In this document: positions 7,297 through 16,046 of the stretch, in pieces
Layout: every line of letters begins with the position of its first letter
Position numbering within the stretch: position 1 is the stretch's first letter
Assembly: GCA_937906995.1 (NCBI GenBank)
Contig: CALESB010000035.1
Location: 1-21,612 of the forward strand
Length of the DNA: 21,612 nt
Source of the DNA: an uncultured Sutterella sp.
Lineage (GTDB): Bacteria > Pseudomonadota > Gammaproteobacteria > Burkholderiales > Burkholderiaceae_F
Direction: 5' to 3'
Program-made: the position numbers and the translations under genes
The notes under the pieces: model-generated
The model's database searches: none
What the model saw: the letters and a program-made list of their open reading frames with translations, nothing else
Told to the model about the DNA's origin: nothing

Positions 7297-8085
7297 TTAA
7301 TTGCCAGACTCTAATTTCTCAATTAACGCAGGGAGTTCTGACATATTTGCAATTGTATAATCGGCACCGGCAGCCAGAAATCCTGCTTTTGCTTTCTCAA
7401 AATGCTCAGTCTGTTCTGAAAGACTCAAATTGGACCAATCTCTTTGATTTAAACCGATTAATGAGCTTCCTTCAATAACACCAACTGTGATGAGGCCTGC
7501 ATTCTTACCTTCTCTCATGTCGGAAACTGTGTCGCCAACTTTCACAATTTTTCGTACGTCTTGCAACTGTAGGCGACGCATATTTTCAAATACCATATAA
7601 GGCCAGGGGCGACCGAATCCCCAAACATCATCAGCCGTGACGACACAGTCAGCATAGTAGCCACCTTTATGCGCTTCAGGAATGACTACATCCATCATGG
7701 TTTGTGTAAACCCTGTCGTGGATCCAACTTTAATTTGGCGTTCACGGAGGTATTGGACAGCCGCAATAACGCCAGGCTTGATGTCACAATGTTGGTCGAG
7801 TACTGCCATCAACGCAGGCTCAAAGTCTTTATAAAGTTTTTCAACATCATTAGCATCAGGAACTTTGTTAAAAACCTGTTCCCATTGTTTCTTGATACGA
7901 GGCATTGATAACATCGTACGGATGTGATCACGCTTTAGCATTCCCATGGGAGCACGGGTTTCTTCATCAGTTACTTCCACACCTGCGCGACGAAAGGCCT
8001 CCATAAATGCAGAAACAGGGGAAGTGGATCCGAAGTCTACAGTGGTGCCAGCCCAGTCAAAGATGACTGCATCAATTTTAGGCAT
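7297..8085 (-). CDS. phnX: Phosphonoacetaldehyde hydrolase (phosphonatase)
   Basis: A HAD-superfamily enzyme that splits phosphonoacetaldehyde into acetaldehyde and phosphate through a Schiff base, the last step of 2-aminoethylphosphonate (2-AEP) breakdown. I use the ATG at 8085, spaced 7 nt from AGGAG. A GTG two codons upstream is too close to that site. The 262-residue product has the nucleophile in VIFDWAGTT (D10) and the Schiff-base lysine in MGMLKRDHI (K51), two below the Bacillus cereus numbers D12 and K53. KVGDTVSDMREGKNAG is the acidic HAD motif near residue 185. The start overlaps the end of phnW by 8 bp, indicating translational coupling. The product acetaldehyde has no dedicated dehydrogenase nearby. 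Confidence 0.96.
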   Translation of the reverse strand: MPKIDAVIFDWAGTTVDFGSTSPVSAFMEAFRRAGVEVTDEETRAPMGMLKRDHIRTMLSMPRIKKQWEQVFNKVPDANDVEKLYKDFEPALMAVLDQHCDIKPGVIAAVQYLRERQIKVGSTTGFTQTMMDVVIPEAHKGGYYADCVVTADDVWGFGRPWPYMVFENMRRLQLQDVRKIVKVGDTVSDMREGKNAGLITVGVIEGSSLIGLNQRDWSNLSLSEQTEHFEKAKAGFLAAGADYTIANMSELPALIEKLESGN

Positions 8086-9190
8086 GTTCACACTCCTTTA
8101 AGAATGAGGCAAATAATGAAAGGACTTCTTTCACATCCTCTTCATAGATTTCTCCAATGTTGCCTAAGCGGAAAGTTTCTCGTTCTGTGAGTTTGCCTGG
8201 ATAAATCACAAAGCCATTCTTTTTGAGGTAAGCGTACATTTGCTTAAATTCAATCCGGATATTGTCAGGATAGAAGAATGTTGTGATGATGGGACCTTGA
8301 TGATCTTGTTCGATAAATGCTTTAAAGCCAAGTTGCTCCATTCCTTCGCGCATCATTTGGTTGCACTTGCTATAACGAAGTCCTCGAGCTACTACACCAC
8401 CTTCTTTTAAAAGTTCTTGAAGTGCTTGATGAAATGCTGCAACAACATGAGTAGGGGAGGTAAAGCGCCACTTACCACCATCTTTTTCCATGACTCGCCA
8501 TTGATCGTAGAGGTCCAATGAAAGAGAGCGAGCATTGCCAGCGCTAGCTGTTAAAACATCTGTATTGGCAATCACAAACGAGAAGCCTGGTACACCTTGA
8601 ATGCACTTATTCGCAGACGAAATTAAGAAGTCAATCCCAAGGTCTTCAACATTAATATCAACTGCACCAAACGAACTCATTGCATCGACAATCATCGTGC
8701 AGTCATGTTCTTTAGCGACACGACTGATACTTTCGATATCATTTAAAAGCCCGGACGTTGTTTCATTGTGAACCATCGTAACGATAGTAATTTCAGGATG
8801 CTGATTCAAATAAGCATTAACACAGTCTGCACAGGGCATTTCATCCCAAGCGAAATCCAAGCGATCAAAGTTGATTTTGTGATAAGTCAGTATTTGACAC
8901 ATGCGCTCGGAATAGGCGCCGTTGACCAAAACCAAAACTTTATCGTTCTGAGAGGGAATACTGCTAAGGACGGATTCAACACCAAAAGTACCACTACCTT
9001 GCATCAGAACCGTTGTATATTTTTCAGGGTTTGTGTGAGCTAAGGTTAATAAGCCTTGTCGGATGTCTTGAGTAATGCGTTTGTAATCCTCATCCCATGT
9101 GCAGCGGTCAACCAACATTTGTTGTCGAACGGATAAGCTTGTTGTTAAGGGGCCCGGGGTCAGTAATTTAAAAGTATTAGGATCTTGCAT
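8078..9190 (-). CDS. phnW: 2-aminoethylphosphonate--pyruvate transaminase
   Basis: A PLP-dependent class V aminotransferase that moves the amino group of 2-AEP to pyruvate, giving phosphonoacetaldehyde and alanine. The 370-residue protein has the family N terminus FKLLTPGPLTTS, the cofactor-binding QGSGTFGVES near residue 65, VDAMSSFGA near 170, and the PLP lysine K195 in ISSANKCIQGVPG. The ATG at 9190 lacks a good Shine-Dalgarno (only AAAGAAAC upstream), while its neighbours have strong ones. Its translation may therefore depend on ribosomes arriving from phnS, 34 nt upstream. The next gene, phnX, overlaps it by 8 bp. Confidence 0.97.
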   Translation of the reverse strand: MQDPNTFKLLTPGPLTTSLSVRQQMLVDRCTWDEDYKRITQDIRQGLLTLAHTNPEKYTTVLMQGSGTFGVESVLSSIPSQNDKVLVLVNGAYSERMCQILTYHKINFDRLDFAWDEMPCADCVNAYLNQHPEITIVTMVHNETTSGLLNDIESISRVAKEHDCTMIVDAMSSFGAVDINVEDLGIDFLISSANKCIQGVPGFSFVIANTDVLTASAGNARSLSLDLYDQWRVMEKDGGKWRFTSPTHVVAAFHQALQELLKEGGVVARGLRYSKCNQMMREGMEQLGFKAFIEQDHQGPIITTFFYPDNIRIEFKQMYAYLKKNGFVIYPGKLTERETFRLGNIGEIYEEDVKEVLSLFASFLKECEHA

Positions 9191-9224
9191 TTTGTTTCTT
9201 TAGTTTCGTAAGTTAAGTTATTTA

Positions 9225-10235
9225 TTAATGAGCGCTTTTAACAGCCTTTTGATGGGCTTGTAATAGTTCAACCGTTAAAGGTTCTTTCCATGTCTTCGGA
9301 TAGGCAGGTTTATTTTCAGCTGTGACTTCTTCACCTTCATAAAGTGCGACAGGATAGAACTGAATCAACTCCTTTCGACCTTCTGTCGCAATGACTTCCA
9401 CCATTTTTTGAGCATTGGGATTCGTTTTGGCTCCCTTGTCGATAACAGCAGAGGCTTCGACTAATTGGAAGTTACCTTCAATCGGATCGATGTAATCAAT
9501 GGGCAAACCGCGTGCTTTATCAGCGACAGCTTGATGACGCAAACCAAAACCGATAGCTGCTTCGCCTGCGCGCAATTTCTTAAGGGGAGCGGAGCCTGAT
9601 TTTTCGAGATGAGCACCGGCGTTGTTTTCGATTGCCGCAATGGTTTTTGCGCCTTTTTCGTCGCCTTCTGCTGCGAATACGGCTTGAGTCATTAACCAAG
9701 AGGTTGAAGAGCCCATGATGTCAGGAACAGAAATCTTTCCTTTGTATTCCGGTTTAGCTAAATCTTTTAAAGCTTTAGGCGCAGCAACTTTCATTGCCTT
9801 CATCACTTCTGTGTTCACAAAAATAGCGCCCGTGTTACCTAAAATCGGAGCATAGTAATTGGGGGTTGGATTTAAGGTTTTTAATGAAAAATCCAACTTA
9901 GCAAACATGTTGTTCTTCTTTTGGTAGCTATCTAAGTAATACGTACTGATTGTGATGACGTCAGCTTCAATGGACTTACCTTCGGCCGCTAATTTGCCAC
10001 CCAGCTCGGATGTGCCAAAGGATTGCATAATATATTGACCTTCAAAGCCCTTGCGGTTAAGAGCATTTTTCATAGCTGTTTGAGCTTCTTCGTCCGCATT
10101 TGTATAAATCACAACTTGTTGAATTTTCTTTGCCGAGGTTGCATCGGCAGCTGACGTGGAGCTATCTCCACAACCCGTAAGTCCCATGACAGCTGCAGAC
10201 AAAACGGAAACAGTTGAAACAGACAGACGTTTCAT
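9225..10235 (-). CDS. phnS: 2-aminoethylphosphonate ABC transporter substrate-binding lipoprotein
   Basis: A periplasmic binding protein of the iron/phosphonate type (extracellular solute-binding family 1), anchored as a lipoprotein. The signal sequence ends in the lipobox LTGC (C22 from the ATG at 10235). AAGGAG stands 6 nt from this ATG, so it is preferred over the GTG one codon earlier. The mature domain starts at QQVVIYTNADEEAQTAM, a typical first strand of this family. The motif GSTS..LMTQAVFAAEGDEKG and the late segment AVIDKGAKTNPNAQKMVEVI fit the PhnS type. The ligand is inferred from the adjacent phnW and phnX. The stop codon of the permease gene overlaps this gene's Shine-Dalgarno (TAAGGAG), indicating tight coupling. 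Confidence 0.88.
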   Translation of the reverse strand: MKRLSVSTVSVLSAAVMGLTGCGDSSTSAADATSAKKIQQVVIYTNADEEAQTAMKNALNRKGFEGQYIMQSFGTSELGGKLAAEGKSIEADVITISTYYLDSYQKKNNMFAKLDFSLKTLNPTPNYYAPILGNTGAIFVNTEVMKAMKVAAPKALKDLAKPEYKGKISVPDIMGSSTSWLMTQAVFAAEGDEKGAKTIAAIENNAGAHLEKSGSAPLKKLRAGEAAIGFGLRHQAVADKARGLPIDYIDPIEGNFQLVEASAVIDKGAKTNPNAQKMVEVIATEGRKELIQFYPVALYEGEEVTAENKPAYPKTWKEPLTVELLQAHQKAVKSAH

Positions 10236-10245
10236 CACAGACTCC

Positions 10246-11961
10246 TTAAAATTTTGATGAAATGAATGAAAAGGGTTTAAAGATTTGACGACAGAGGCTC
10301 TTTAAGCGTTGCGTCACAGAAGAATTAAAATGAATGTCTTTTTCAGCTAAGGCATCAAAGAGCACCTTAACGAAGACGTTGGTTACAAAAATCAATAAGC
10401 TCAGCACAAAAATTTCTTCAAATTTTTCAAAGTATTGCAGTTCTTTGATCTTCGTAGTTAAAAGCATTGTCTTTGCCCCAGTCAAGAACACAACAGCACT
10501 GATCGTGACCATGGAGCTGACAAAAAAGTAGGAGAACATTTGCAAAATGGTTGCCTTGGAGTTGGGAAGAACCACACGGATAATGGTCTTGATCCAACTA
10601 TCACCCATTAACGCACCGGTTGTTTCCCAGCCAGCATTCATTTTGGAAAAAGCAGTCGTAGCCATCATGAAAGGTGTTGCAAAGAAGTGCACCAAATTAC
10701 AAAGAACCAAAATGGCGAAAGTGTTTGCAATCGAGGTTCCACTCATGGCAAACAAAAAGCCAATACCTAAAACCATGCCTGGAACCGTATTAGCAATCAT
10801 GGCAAATAGATCCATGGTGGTTTGACACCAAGTCGACAAACGGGAGCGGGCTTTAATTAAACCCGCAGCAAAACAAAGGATCGTTCCAAATAAAGCTGAA
10901 AGTAACGCTACCCAAACAGATTGTCCGTAGACGGTCCAAACTTCACTATTGGTTAAGATGTGTGTAACAACAGAGAGCGTAAAGTCAGGTTGATAGGGCC
11001 ATTGTTTGACAAAGGGCACCACAAACATCACCAAGAAGACCGAGAGTAGGCCTGTTGAAAGCAAGGCATAAAAGCCAAGGAAGCAACGATCGCGCAAAAT
11101 GTGAGGCTTGATGTCTGCTTTAGAAACCTTGCCATAACGGAAATTCAATCGCTCTGCTAATCGAAGCACAATAATGCTAAGCACAGAAGGAATGAGCATA
11201 ACAACTGCAATGACTGATCCTTTTGGGAAGTTGGGGATTGCACCCATCATTGCCATATAAAGCTCGGTAGCGATGACTCGATATTCACCGGCAATCGAAA
11301 TAGGAATACCGAAGTCCGTAAAGCAAAGGAAGAAGCACAAAATGAAGGCACTAACTAAGCTACCAACAACAGGACGTAATGAAGTAATGTAGAACGTTTG
11401 CCAAGGAGAGTCTCCCATCAAGTGGGACACAATGACAAAATGTCGGTCAATATAGAAAAAAGCGTTGTATAGAATCAAAAATGCCGCTGGCAACGTGTAG
11501 ATGATATCGGCAATAAATAAGCCCCAAAAACCATAAATTGAAAATGGTGGCGGAGCAATTAACTGGCTCACTAATCCCATTCGGCCAAATGAATAAATGA
11601 CGGCAAAACCATAGGTAATCGAAGGCAAGAAAAGCGGCAATAAGATGACAATTTGGAAAACTTTTTTCAAACGCTTAGATAAGCCACTAAAGTGCAAACC
11701 ATAAGCAGCAATAAAAGCTAAAAATGTCGATGTTAAGGCGGCTAGGCTTGAAACTGTCAAACTATTGCCTAGCGCTTCCCAGAAACTTGTTTCTTCAAAA
11801 ACAGCTTTATAGTGAGTTAAGGTTAATTGACCGTCAGAACCAAAAGCAGATTGACTTAAAAGACAAATTAACGGATAAAAAAGAATCGCTAAGAAAAAGA
11901 GAGTAACAGCAGTAAAAACAATCTTTAGATCTCGGCGTTCATGGCCTAAAGAGAAAAACAT
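10246..11961 (-). CDS. phnU: 2-aminoethylphosphonate ABC transporter permease, two fused domains
   Basis: A 571-residue inner-membrane permease with two binding-protein-dependent permease domains in one chain, each with about six membrane helices (roughly residues 15-285 and 305-555). In other phosphonate systems these are separate PhnU and PhnV proteins. The coupling loops carry the usual EAA-type signature: VSHLMGDSPWQTFYITSLRPVVGS in the first half and TGALMGDSWIKTIIRVVLPNSKAT in the second. The start is the ATG at 11961, 6 nt after a GGAG that overlaps the phnT stop; an ATG 12 codons upstream lies inside phnT. The layout resembles fused iron permeases (FbpB/SfuB), so the substrate is assigned from the operon. 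Confidence 0.88.
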   Translation of the reverse strand: MFFSLGHERRDLKIVFTAVTLFFLAILFYPLICLLSQSAFGSDGQLTLTHYKAVFEETSFWEALGNSLTVSSLAALTSTFLAFIAAYGLHFSGLSKRLKKVFQIVILLPLFLPSITYGFAVIYSFGRMGLVSQLIAPPPFSIYGFWGLFIADIIYTLPAAFLILYNAFFYIDRHFVIVSHLMGDSPWQTFYITSLRPVVGSLVSAFILCFFLCFTDFGIPISIAGEYRVIATELYMAMMGAIPNFPKGSVIAVVMLIPSVLSIIVLRLAERLNFRYGKVSKADIKPHILRDRCFLGFYALLSTGLLSVFLVMFVVPFVKQWPYQPDFTLSVVTHILTNSEVWTVYGQSVWVALLSALFGTILCFAAGLIKARSRLSTWCQTTMDLFAMIANTVPGMVLGIGFLFAMSGTSIANTFAILVLCNLVHFFATPFMMATTAFSKMNAGWETTGALMGDSWIKTIIRVVLPNSKATILQMFSYFFVSSMVTISAVVFLTGAKTMLLTTKIKELQYFEKFEEIFVLSLLIFVTNVFVKVLFDALAEKDIHFNSSVTQRLKSLCRQIFKPFSFISSKF

Positions 11962-11971
11962 GACGATCTCC

Positions 11972-12730
11972 TTAAGCAACTTGAGACTTATCGTCAAAAA
12001 GCTTCAAAATATTTGTCCGCTTGACATTGAGTTGACTCAAAATAAACTCTTCAACAAAAGAGTTAGCAGGGGACTTAACAATTTCAGACGGTGGAGCGAA
12101 TTGTTCAATGCGACCATTATTAATAATGAGAACTCGGTCCGAGAGCGTCAATGCTTCCTCTGGATCGTGTGTCACAATGAGTGTTGTGAGCTTAAATTGA
12201 CGGGCAATCATGCGAATACGCTCTTTGATCGACTCTTTGATAATGCCGTCTAAAGCTGATAGAGGTTCATCAAGTAGTAAAACACGAGGTTTCATCACAA
12301 GCGTACGGGCAATTGCTACGCGTTGTTTTTGTCCACCAGAGAGTTCATCAATACGTTGATGGAGATGCTTTCTCAAACCTAATAAATCAATGAGATCACT
12401 TACTTCGGAAGCGGATGAAATATTGGGGCGATTTCGAAGACCATAGACAATATTTTCATGCGCATTAAGATTTGGGAAAAGAGCAAAATCCTGGAAAACA
12501 ATATTAAAGCCGCGCTTTTGCATAGGGACGCGACTCAAGTCTTCGCCGTTGTAGAAAAGTTTGCCGGAGGTGATATTTGACAAGCCTAAAATGATATTTA
12601 ATAAGGTCGTCTTGCCACATCCGCTTGGGCCAAGAATGGAAACAATTTCCCCTTTATTGATAGAAAGAGAAATGTCAGATAAAACTGTACGGTTGCCAAA
12701 GCGTTTTGAAACGTTATGCAGTTCCAACAT
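11972..12730 (-). CDS. phnT: 2-aminoethylphosphonate ABC transporter ATPase
   Basis: The ATP-hydrolysing subunit of the importer. The 252-residue protein has the Walker A motif GPSGCGKTT (residues 34-42), Q-loop Q80 (NIVFQDFALFP), the ABC signature LSGGQKQR (130-137), Walker B LLLDEP (151-156) and the switch histidine in LIVTHDPEEAL. It lacks a long C-terminal regulatory domain. It is the first gene of the minus-strand operon phnT-phnU-phnS-phnW-phnX, and a CGGAG site stands 10 nt before its ATG. No LysR- or GntR-type phnR regulator is encoded next to it. Confidence 0.9.
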   Translation of the reverse strand: MLELHNVSKRFGNRTVLSDISLSINKGEIVSILGPSGCGKTTLLNIILGLSNITSGKLFYNGEDLSRVPMQKRGFNIVFQDFALFPNLNAHENIVYGLRNRPNISSASEVSDLIDLLGLRKHLHQRIDELSGGQKQRVAIARTLVMKPRVLLLDEPLSALDGIIKESIKERIRMIARQFKLTTLIVTHDPEEALTLSDRVLIINNGRIEQFAPPSEIVKSPANSFVEEFILSQLNVKRTNILKLFDDKSQVA

Positions 12731-12921
12731 TACAAAAGAACTCCGAAATTAATCATGGCGACATTATTCGTGAGCTCTATGACAGGAATGTTTCAAAACA
12801 CTGAAGACTCAATGACACTTTGAACGTGATTGGGAAGTAATTTTTACAGAATTGTCAAATAAAACAATAAGATAAATATAGATGCAATGTCATACTAATT
12901 TCACAATGTCATCTATGAAAG
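12731..12921 (-). promoter_or_regulatory. phn operon upstream region with repeated TGACA/TGTCA elements
   Basis: Between phnT and the tctC terminator lies a non-coding region with two exact copies of CAATGTCAT (12885-12893 and 12904-12912, 19 bp apart) and further ATGACA or TTGTCA elements at 12779, 12812 and 12852. On the minus strand the paired copies read ATGACATTG and sit just upstream of a TATATT -10-like hexamer (12880-12875). This is the arrangement expected for activator sites. The regulator is unknown, and the assignment is inference. Confidence 0.45.
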
Positions 12922-12956
12922 ATAAAAAGACCTTGAAGAGTTGTTTCTTCAAGGCC
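12922..12956 (-). terminator. tct operon terminator
   Basis: Read on the minus strand, CCTTGAAGA pairs with TCTTCAAGG (12931-12939 and 12946-12954) and TTTTTAT follows. It lies 24 nt after the tctC stop and separates the tct operon from phn. Confidence 0.85.
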
Positions 12957-12980
12957 TTTATTTCAAGTTAGATGTGCTAA

Positions 12981-13925
12981 TTAATAGAGCGTGCTGATGA
13001 CGTCACGAGCAAAAACTTCTTGAGCCTTAATTAATTCGTCAAGTTCCTTATCGTTCTTGTACTCAAGATTTAAACCCGCTGTCTTATGGGCTTCAATGAC
13101 AGCTGGGTCATTCATCACCTTTTGGAAAGTATCAACGTAATACTTAACGATGTCTTCAGGCATACCAGCAGGGGCAACTAATGCTCGAGCAGAGCCATAC
13201 CATTCACCATAGTAACCAAGTTCACCTAATGTCGGAACATCGGGGAATTCTTTCAGACGTTGCTTATCAAATACACCTAAGATGCGTAATTCAGGTTTAT
13301 CACCAGTCACTAACTTTGCAACGTCAGCAATTTTGGCACAAGAAAAGTCAACTTCACCTTGACGAAGTGCTAGCAATTGGTCTGCTGTACCTCCGTATGG
13401 AACTGCCTTATATTTAAAGTTTGCACTTTTGGCAAACAATTGAGCTGCTGTGTGGTTGGAAGCTTTTACGCCGTTAGTAGAACAGCGTAATTTACTATTG
13501 GCCTGCGCTTCTTTAACGAGAGTTTGCAATGAGTCAATTTTGCTGTCTGCTCGAACAACAACGACACTTGTTTCCGTTAAGTGATTGGCAATAGGAATAA
13601 TTTGAGCCGTTGTAAACGGAGCACCTTTTTGTGCAGCCAGTGTTGTAAATGTCGGTAAGTTGATAAAACCAATCGTGTAGCCATCTGGCTTAGCTTGAAC
13701 GAGGCGGGTCCAGCCAATTTTGCCATCCGCTCCAGGAAGGTTATTAATAATCAAAGTCTTACCAATGAATTTTTCAGCTTGACTCGAAAGCAATCGAGCA
13801 CCCGTATCTGTTCCAGAGCCCGCTTTGTAAGCAACGATCACATTAATATCGTTTTGTGGAGTCCAGGCTTGAGCTGATAGGGGAAGAGCCATTGCTACAG
13901 CAAGTGATAATAGAACATTCTTCAT
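12981..13925 (-). CDS. tctC: Bug-family (TctC-like) periplasmic substrate-binding protein
   Basis: The periplasmic receptor of a tripartite tricarboxylate transporter (TTT). The 314-residue precursor has a 20-residue signal peptide ending ALPLSAQA before WTPQND. Family traits are the VAYKAGSGTDTGARLL loop (compare the P-G-G-x-x-D of Bug proteins), LPGADGKIGWTRLVQAKPDGYTIGF, and VPYGGTADQLLALRQGEVDFSCA. Bug proteins bind carboxylates such as citrate, aspartate or nicotinate; which one this binds cannot be told from sequence. It is the last gene of the tctB-tctA-tctC order and has a strong AAGGAG site. A hairpin in the preceding gap may set its level relative to the membrane genes. Confidence 0.92.
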   Translation of the reverse strand: MKNVLLSLAVAMALPLSAQAWTPQNDINVIVAYKAGSGTDTGARLLSSQAEKFIGKTLIINNLPGADGKIGWTRLVQAKPDGYTIGFINLPTFTTLAAQKGAPFTTAQIIPIANHLTETSVVVVRADSKIDSLQTLVKEAQANSKLRCSTNGVKASNHTAAQLFAKSANFKYKAVPYGGTADQLLALRQGEVDFSCAKIADVAKLVTGDKPELRILGVFDKQRLKEFPDVPTLGELGYYGEWYGSARALVAPAGMPEDIVKYYVDTFQKVMNDPAVIEAHKTAGLNLEYKNDKELDELIKAQEVFARDVISTLY

Positions 13926-13982
13926 GTGATATTCTCCTTAAACCTTAAGGTTTTAAGTTTTACTTGACCCGTTAAAACGAAT

Positions 13983-14009
13983 GAAGCCAGGAGGTCTGAC
14001 CCTAGCTTC
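13983..14009 (-). other. Hairpin between tctA and tctC
   Basis: GAAGC (13983-13987) pairs with GCTTC (14005-14009), with an inner AGG/CCT extension across a single mismatch. On the minus strand it follows the tctA stop and precedes CATTCGTTTT. It could be a leaky terminator or an mRNA-stabilising stem; intercistronic stems of this kind are common beside genes for abundant binding proteins. Confidence 0.4.
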
Positions 14010-14020
14010 TTTTAAAGTGG

Positions 14021-15523
14021 TTATTTTTTCTCCATCATTTTCTTTTCAAATCTCCCCATAATCATCGGAGAGAAAATGCCAACGATGCACAAAAGGATCA
14101 GCATCCAACACAATGGAGTTGAGAAAAGAATAGAAGGGTCTCCATCACTTAAATAAAGTGAGCGACGTAATCCATTTTCTCCAATGGGACCTAAAATCAG
14201 TCCTAAAACAATAGCTGCCGCATTGAGATCAAACTTGCGAACTAAATAACCAATGATCCCAAAAATAAACATGATGATCACTTCCACAAAATTATTATGA
14301 ATGGCGTAAGAGCCCACCACGCATAACACAAAGATAGAAGGAATCAGAATACTGTCTGAGAGGCGAGATATCTGAGCAAAAACTTTACTGCCCCAAAGAC
14401 CGATAGCTAACATTGCAAATTGCACAAGAACAAACCCGGCAAAAAATGTATAGGTCATTGGTGCGTAGGTGGTAAACAGTTCCGGTCCGGGTTGTAACCC
14501 ATGAATAATGAGTCCCCCCATCAAAACGGCGGTAACCGATTCGCCCGGAATGCCTAAGGTTAAAGTTGGAATTAAAGAACCTCCCGTTACGGCATTATTG
14601 GCAGCTTCAGAACCGGCAACTCCTTCAATAGAACCATTGCCAAACTCTTCCTTATGTTTTGAGAAACGTCTGGCTTCGTTATAACCCATGAAGCATGCGA
14701 TCGTTGCTCCAGCGCCAGGCAAAATACCAAGAATGTTACCTATAAGCCAAGAACGTGTAATCGTTGGTGTTAAACGTTTAATCTCTTGGCGAGAGATGCC
14801 AAATTGCATTTTAAATTTCGTAGCTTTGGCACGCTCAACGATTTTTTTCTCTGCCAAAATAAGAACTTGAGACATTGAGAAAAGTCCAATCAAGGCACAA
14901 GTTGTATTTACTCCGTTGTAAAGCGTACTTTGGCCGAACATAAAACGTTCAACACCTTCCATAGGATCCATGCCAATGGTGGAGATCAAAAGACCTAAGA
15001 TCCCAGACATAAGTCCCTTAAGAATAGAGCGGGAAGAAACCCCTGCAATAATGGTCAAACCGAAGATTGAAAGCCAGAAGTATTCTGGGCTCTTAAATTG
15101 CATAGCTAGTTCTGCAAGCAACGGGGAGAAGAAATACAATGAGATGCAACTGAGCAACCCACCACAAAAAGAGGCATAGCATGCAACACTTAGTGCTTTT
15201 GCCGCCTGTCCTTTTAGTGTCAATTGGTAGCCTTCTATTGCTGTGGCTGCTGAAGCAGGAGTGCCCGGGGTATGAATTAAAATGGCGCTAATCGATCCAC
15301 CGAAAATAGCGCCACAATAAATACCACCTAAAACAATTAATCCAGTGGCTGGATCCATACCAAACGTAACTGGTAATAATAATGCCACACCCATGGCTGC
15401 AGATAGACCTGGTAAACACCCAATCGTAATTCCTAGCGCAGTAGAGGCAACCATTGCTAATAAGTTGAGAGGGGAAAGGGCGTGAAGAAAACCAGCTCCC
15501 ATTAGGCTTAATGTTTCAAGCAT
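14021..15523 (-). CDS. tctA: TTT transporter large membrane subunit TctA
   Basis: A 500-residue membrane protein with about 11-12 hydrophobic segments. The family signatures are ITIGCLPGLSAAMGVALLLP near residue 35, GGIYCGAIFGGSISAILIHTPGTPASA at about 68-92, and the related second copy TLGIPGESVTAVLMGGLIIHGLQPGP near 325. It forms the channel-like carrier with TctB and accepts substrate from the Bug protein encoded downstream. An AGGAG site 6 nt before the ATG lies in the 15-nt gap after tctB. Confidence 0.95.
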   Translation of the reverse strand: MLETLSLMGAGFLHALSPLNLLAMVASTALGITIGCLPGLSAAMGVALLLPVTFGMDPATGLIVLGGIYCGAIFGGSISAILIHTPGTPASAATAIEGYQLTLKGQAAKALSVACYASFCGGLLSCISLYFFSPLLAELAMQFKSPEYFWLSIFGLTIIAGVSSRSILKGLMSGILGLLISTIGMDPMEGVERFMFGQSTLYNGVNTTCALIGLFSMSQVLILAEKKIVERAKATKFKMQFGISRQEIKRLTPTITRSWLIGNILGILPGAGATIACFMGYNEARRFSKHKEEFGNGSIEGVAGSEAANNAVTGGSLIPTLTLGIPGESVTAVLMGGLIIHGLQPGPELFTTYAPMTYTFFAGFVLVQFAMLAIGLWGSKVFAQISRLSDSILIPSIFVLCVVGSYAIHNNFVEVIIMFIFGIIGYLVRKFDLNAAAIVLGLILGPIGENGLRRSLYLSDGDPSILFSTPLCWMLILLCIVGIFSPMIMGRFEKKMMEKK

Positions 15524-15538
15524 AACACGCTCCTATCA

Positions 15539-15985
15539 TTAAAAAAGCATTCCCGTAGGAAGGGGAACGTGTAAAAATGTGGAAAAGACCGCAGCAACCA
15601 TTGCAGCTATAACTGCGACACTAATAAAAATATAAAGTGGTTTAACTTTCAAAAAGAGCATCGTCCCTACCATAAAAATAACCGTAGAAACGTAATATCC
15701 AACGATGTACATTAAGATTAGGTAACCAATACACCAAATGAATACACCTATGAACTGAGAGGGAAGAAAATTTTTGAAAGTGGTTGAGACATCGTCTTCC
15801 ACCTGATGAGTTGACCGAATGGCCCAAAGCGATCGAATGAAATAAATAGTATTAACGCAGAGTAAAGCTGTAATTAGAACCAGAGGGTAAGTCTGCGCAC
15901 CTTCCGGAAGGTCAAGTGTCATCCATAAAAAGCCCAGGCCGATAGCATAAATGACACTAACCACGCCAACATCAGATTTTTTCAT
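15539..15985 (-). CDS. tctB: TTT transporter small membrane subunit TctB
   Basis: A 148-residue protein with four hydrophobic helices (about residues 8-27, 32-52, 76-96 and 108-140) and little sequence signature, as is normal for TctB. Its identity rests on size, topology and position directly before tctA. It opens the minus-strand tct operon. The Shine-Dalgarno is weak (GCGGAAA). A possible FNR/CRP-type site lies about 60-75 nt upstream. Confidence 0.88.
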   Translation of the reverse strand: MKKSDVGVVSVIYAIGLGFLWMTLDLPEGAQTYPLVLITALLCVNTIYFIRSLWAIRSTHQVEDDVSTTFKNFLPSQFIGVFIWCIGYLILMYIVGYYVSTVIFMVGTMLFLKVKPLYIFISVAVIAAMVAAVFSTFLHVPLPTGMLF

Positions 15986-16046
15986 AGAATGATTTCCGCA
16001 AGTAGAAATGGCAGACCAAGCAGAAATTGGCTATATGATTTTACTA

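Noticed and set aside
12885..12912. Pho box (PhoB site) upstream of phn
   Set aside because: The repeats read ATGTCAT rather than CTGTCAT, the period is 19 bp instead of 11, and the orientation is opposite to transcription of phn.
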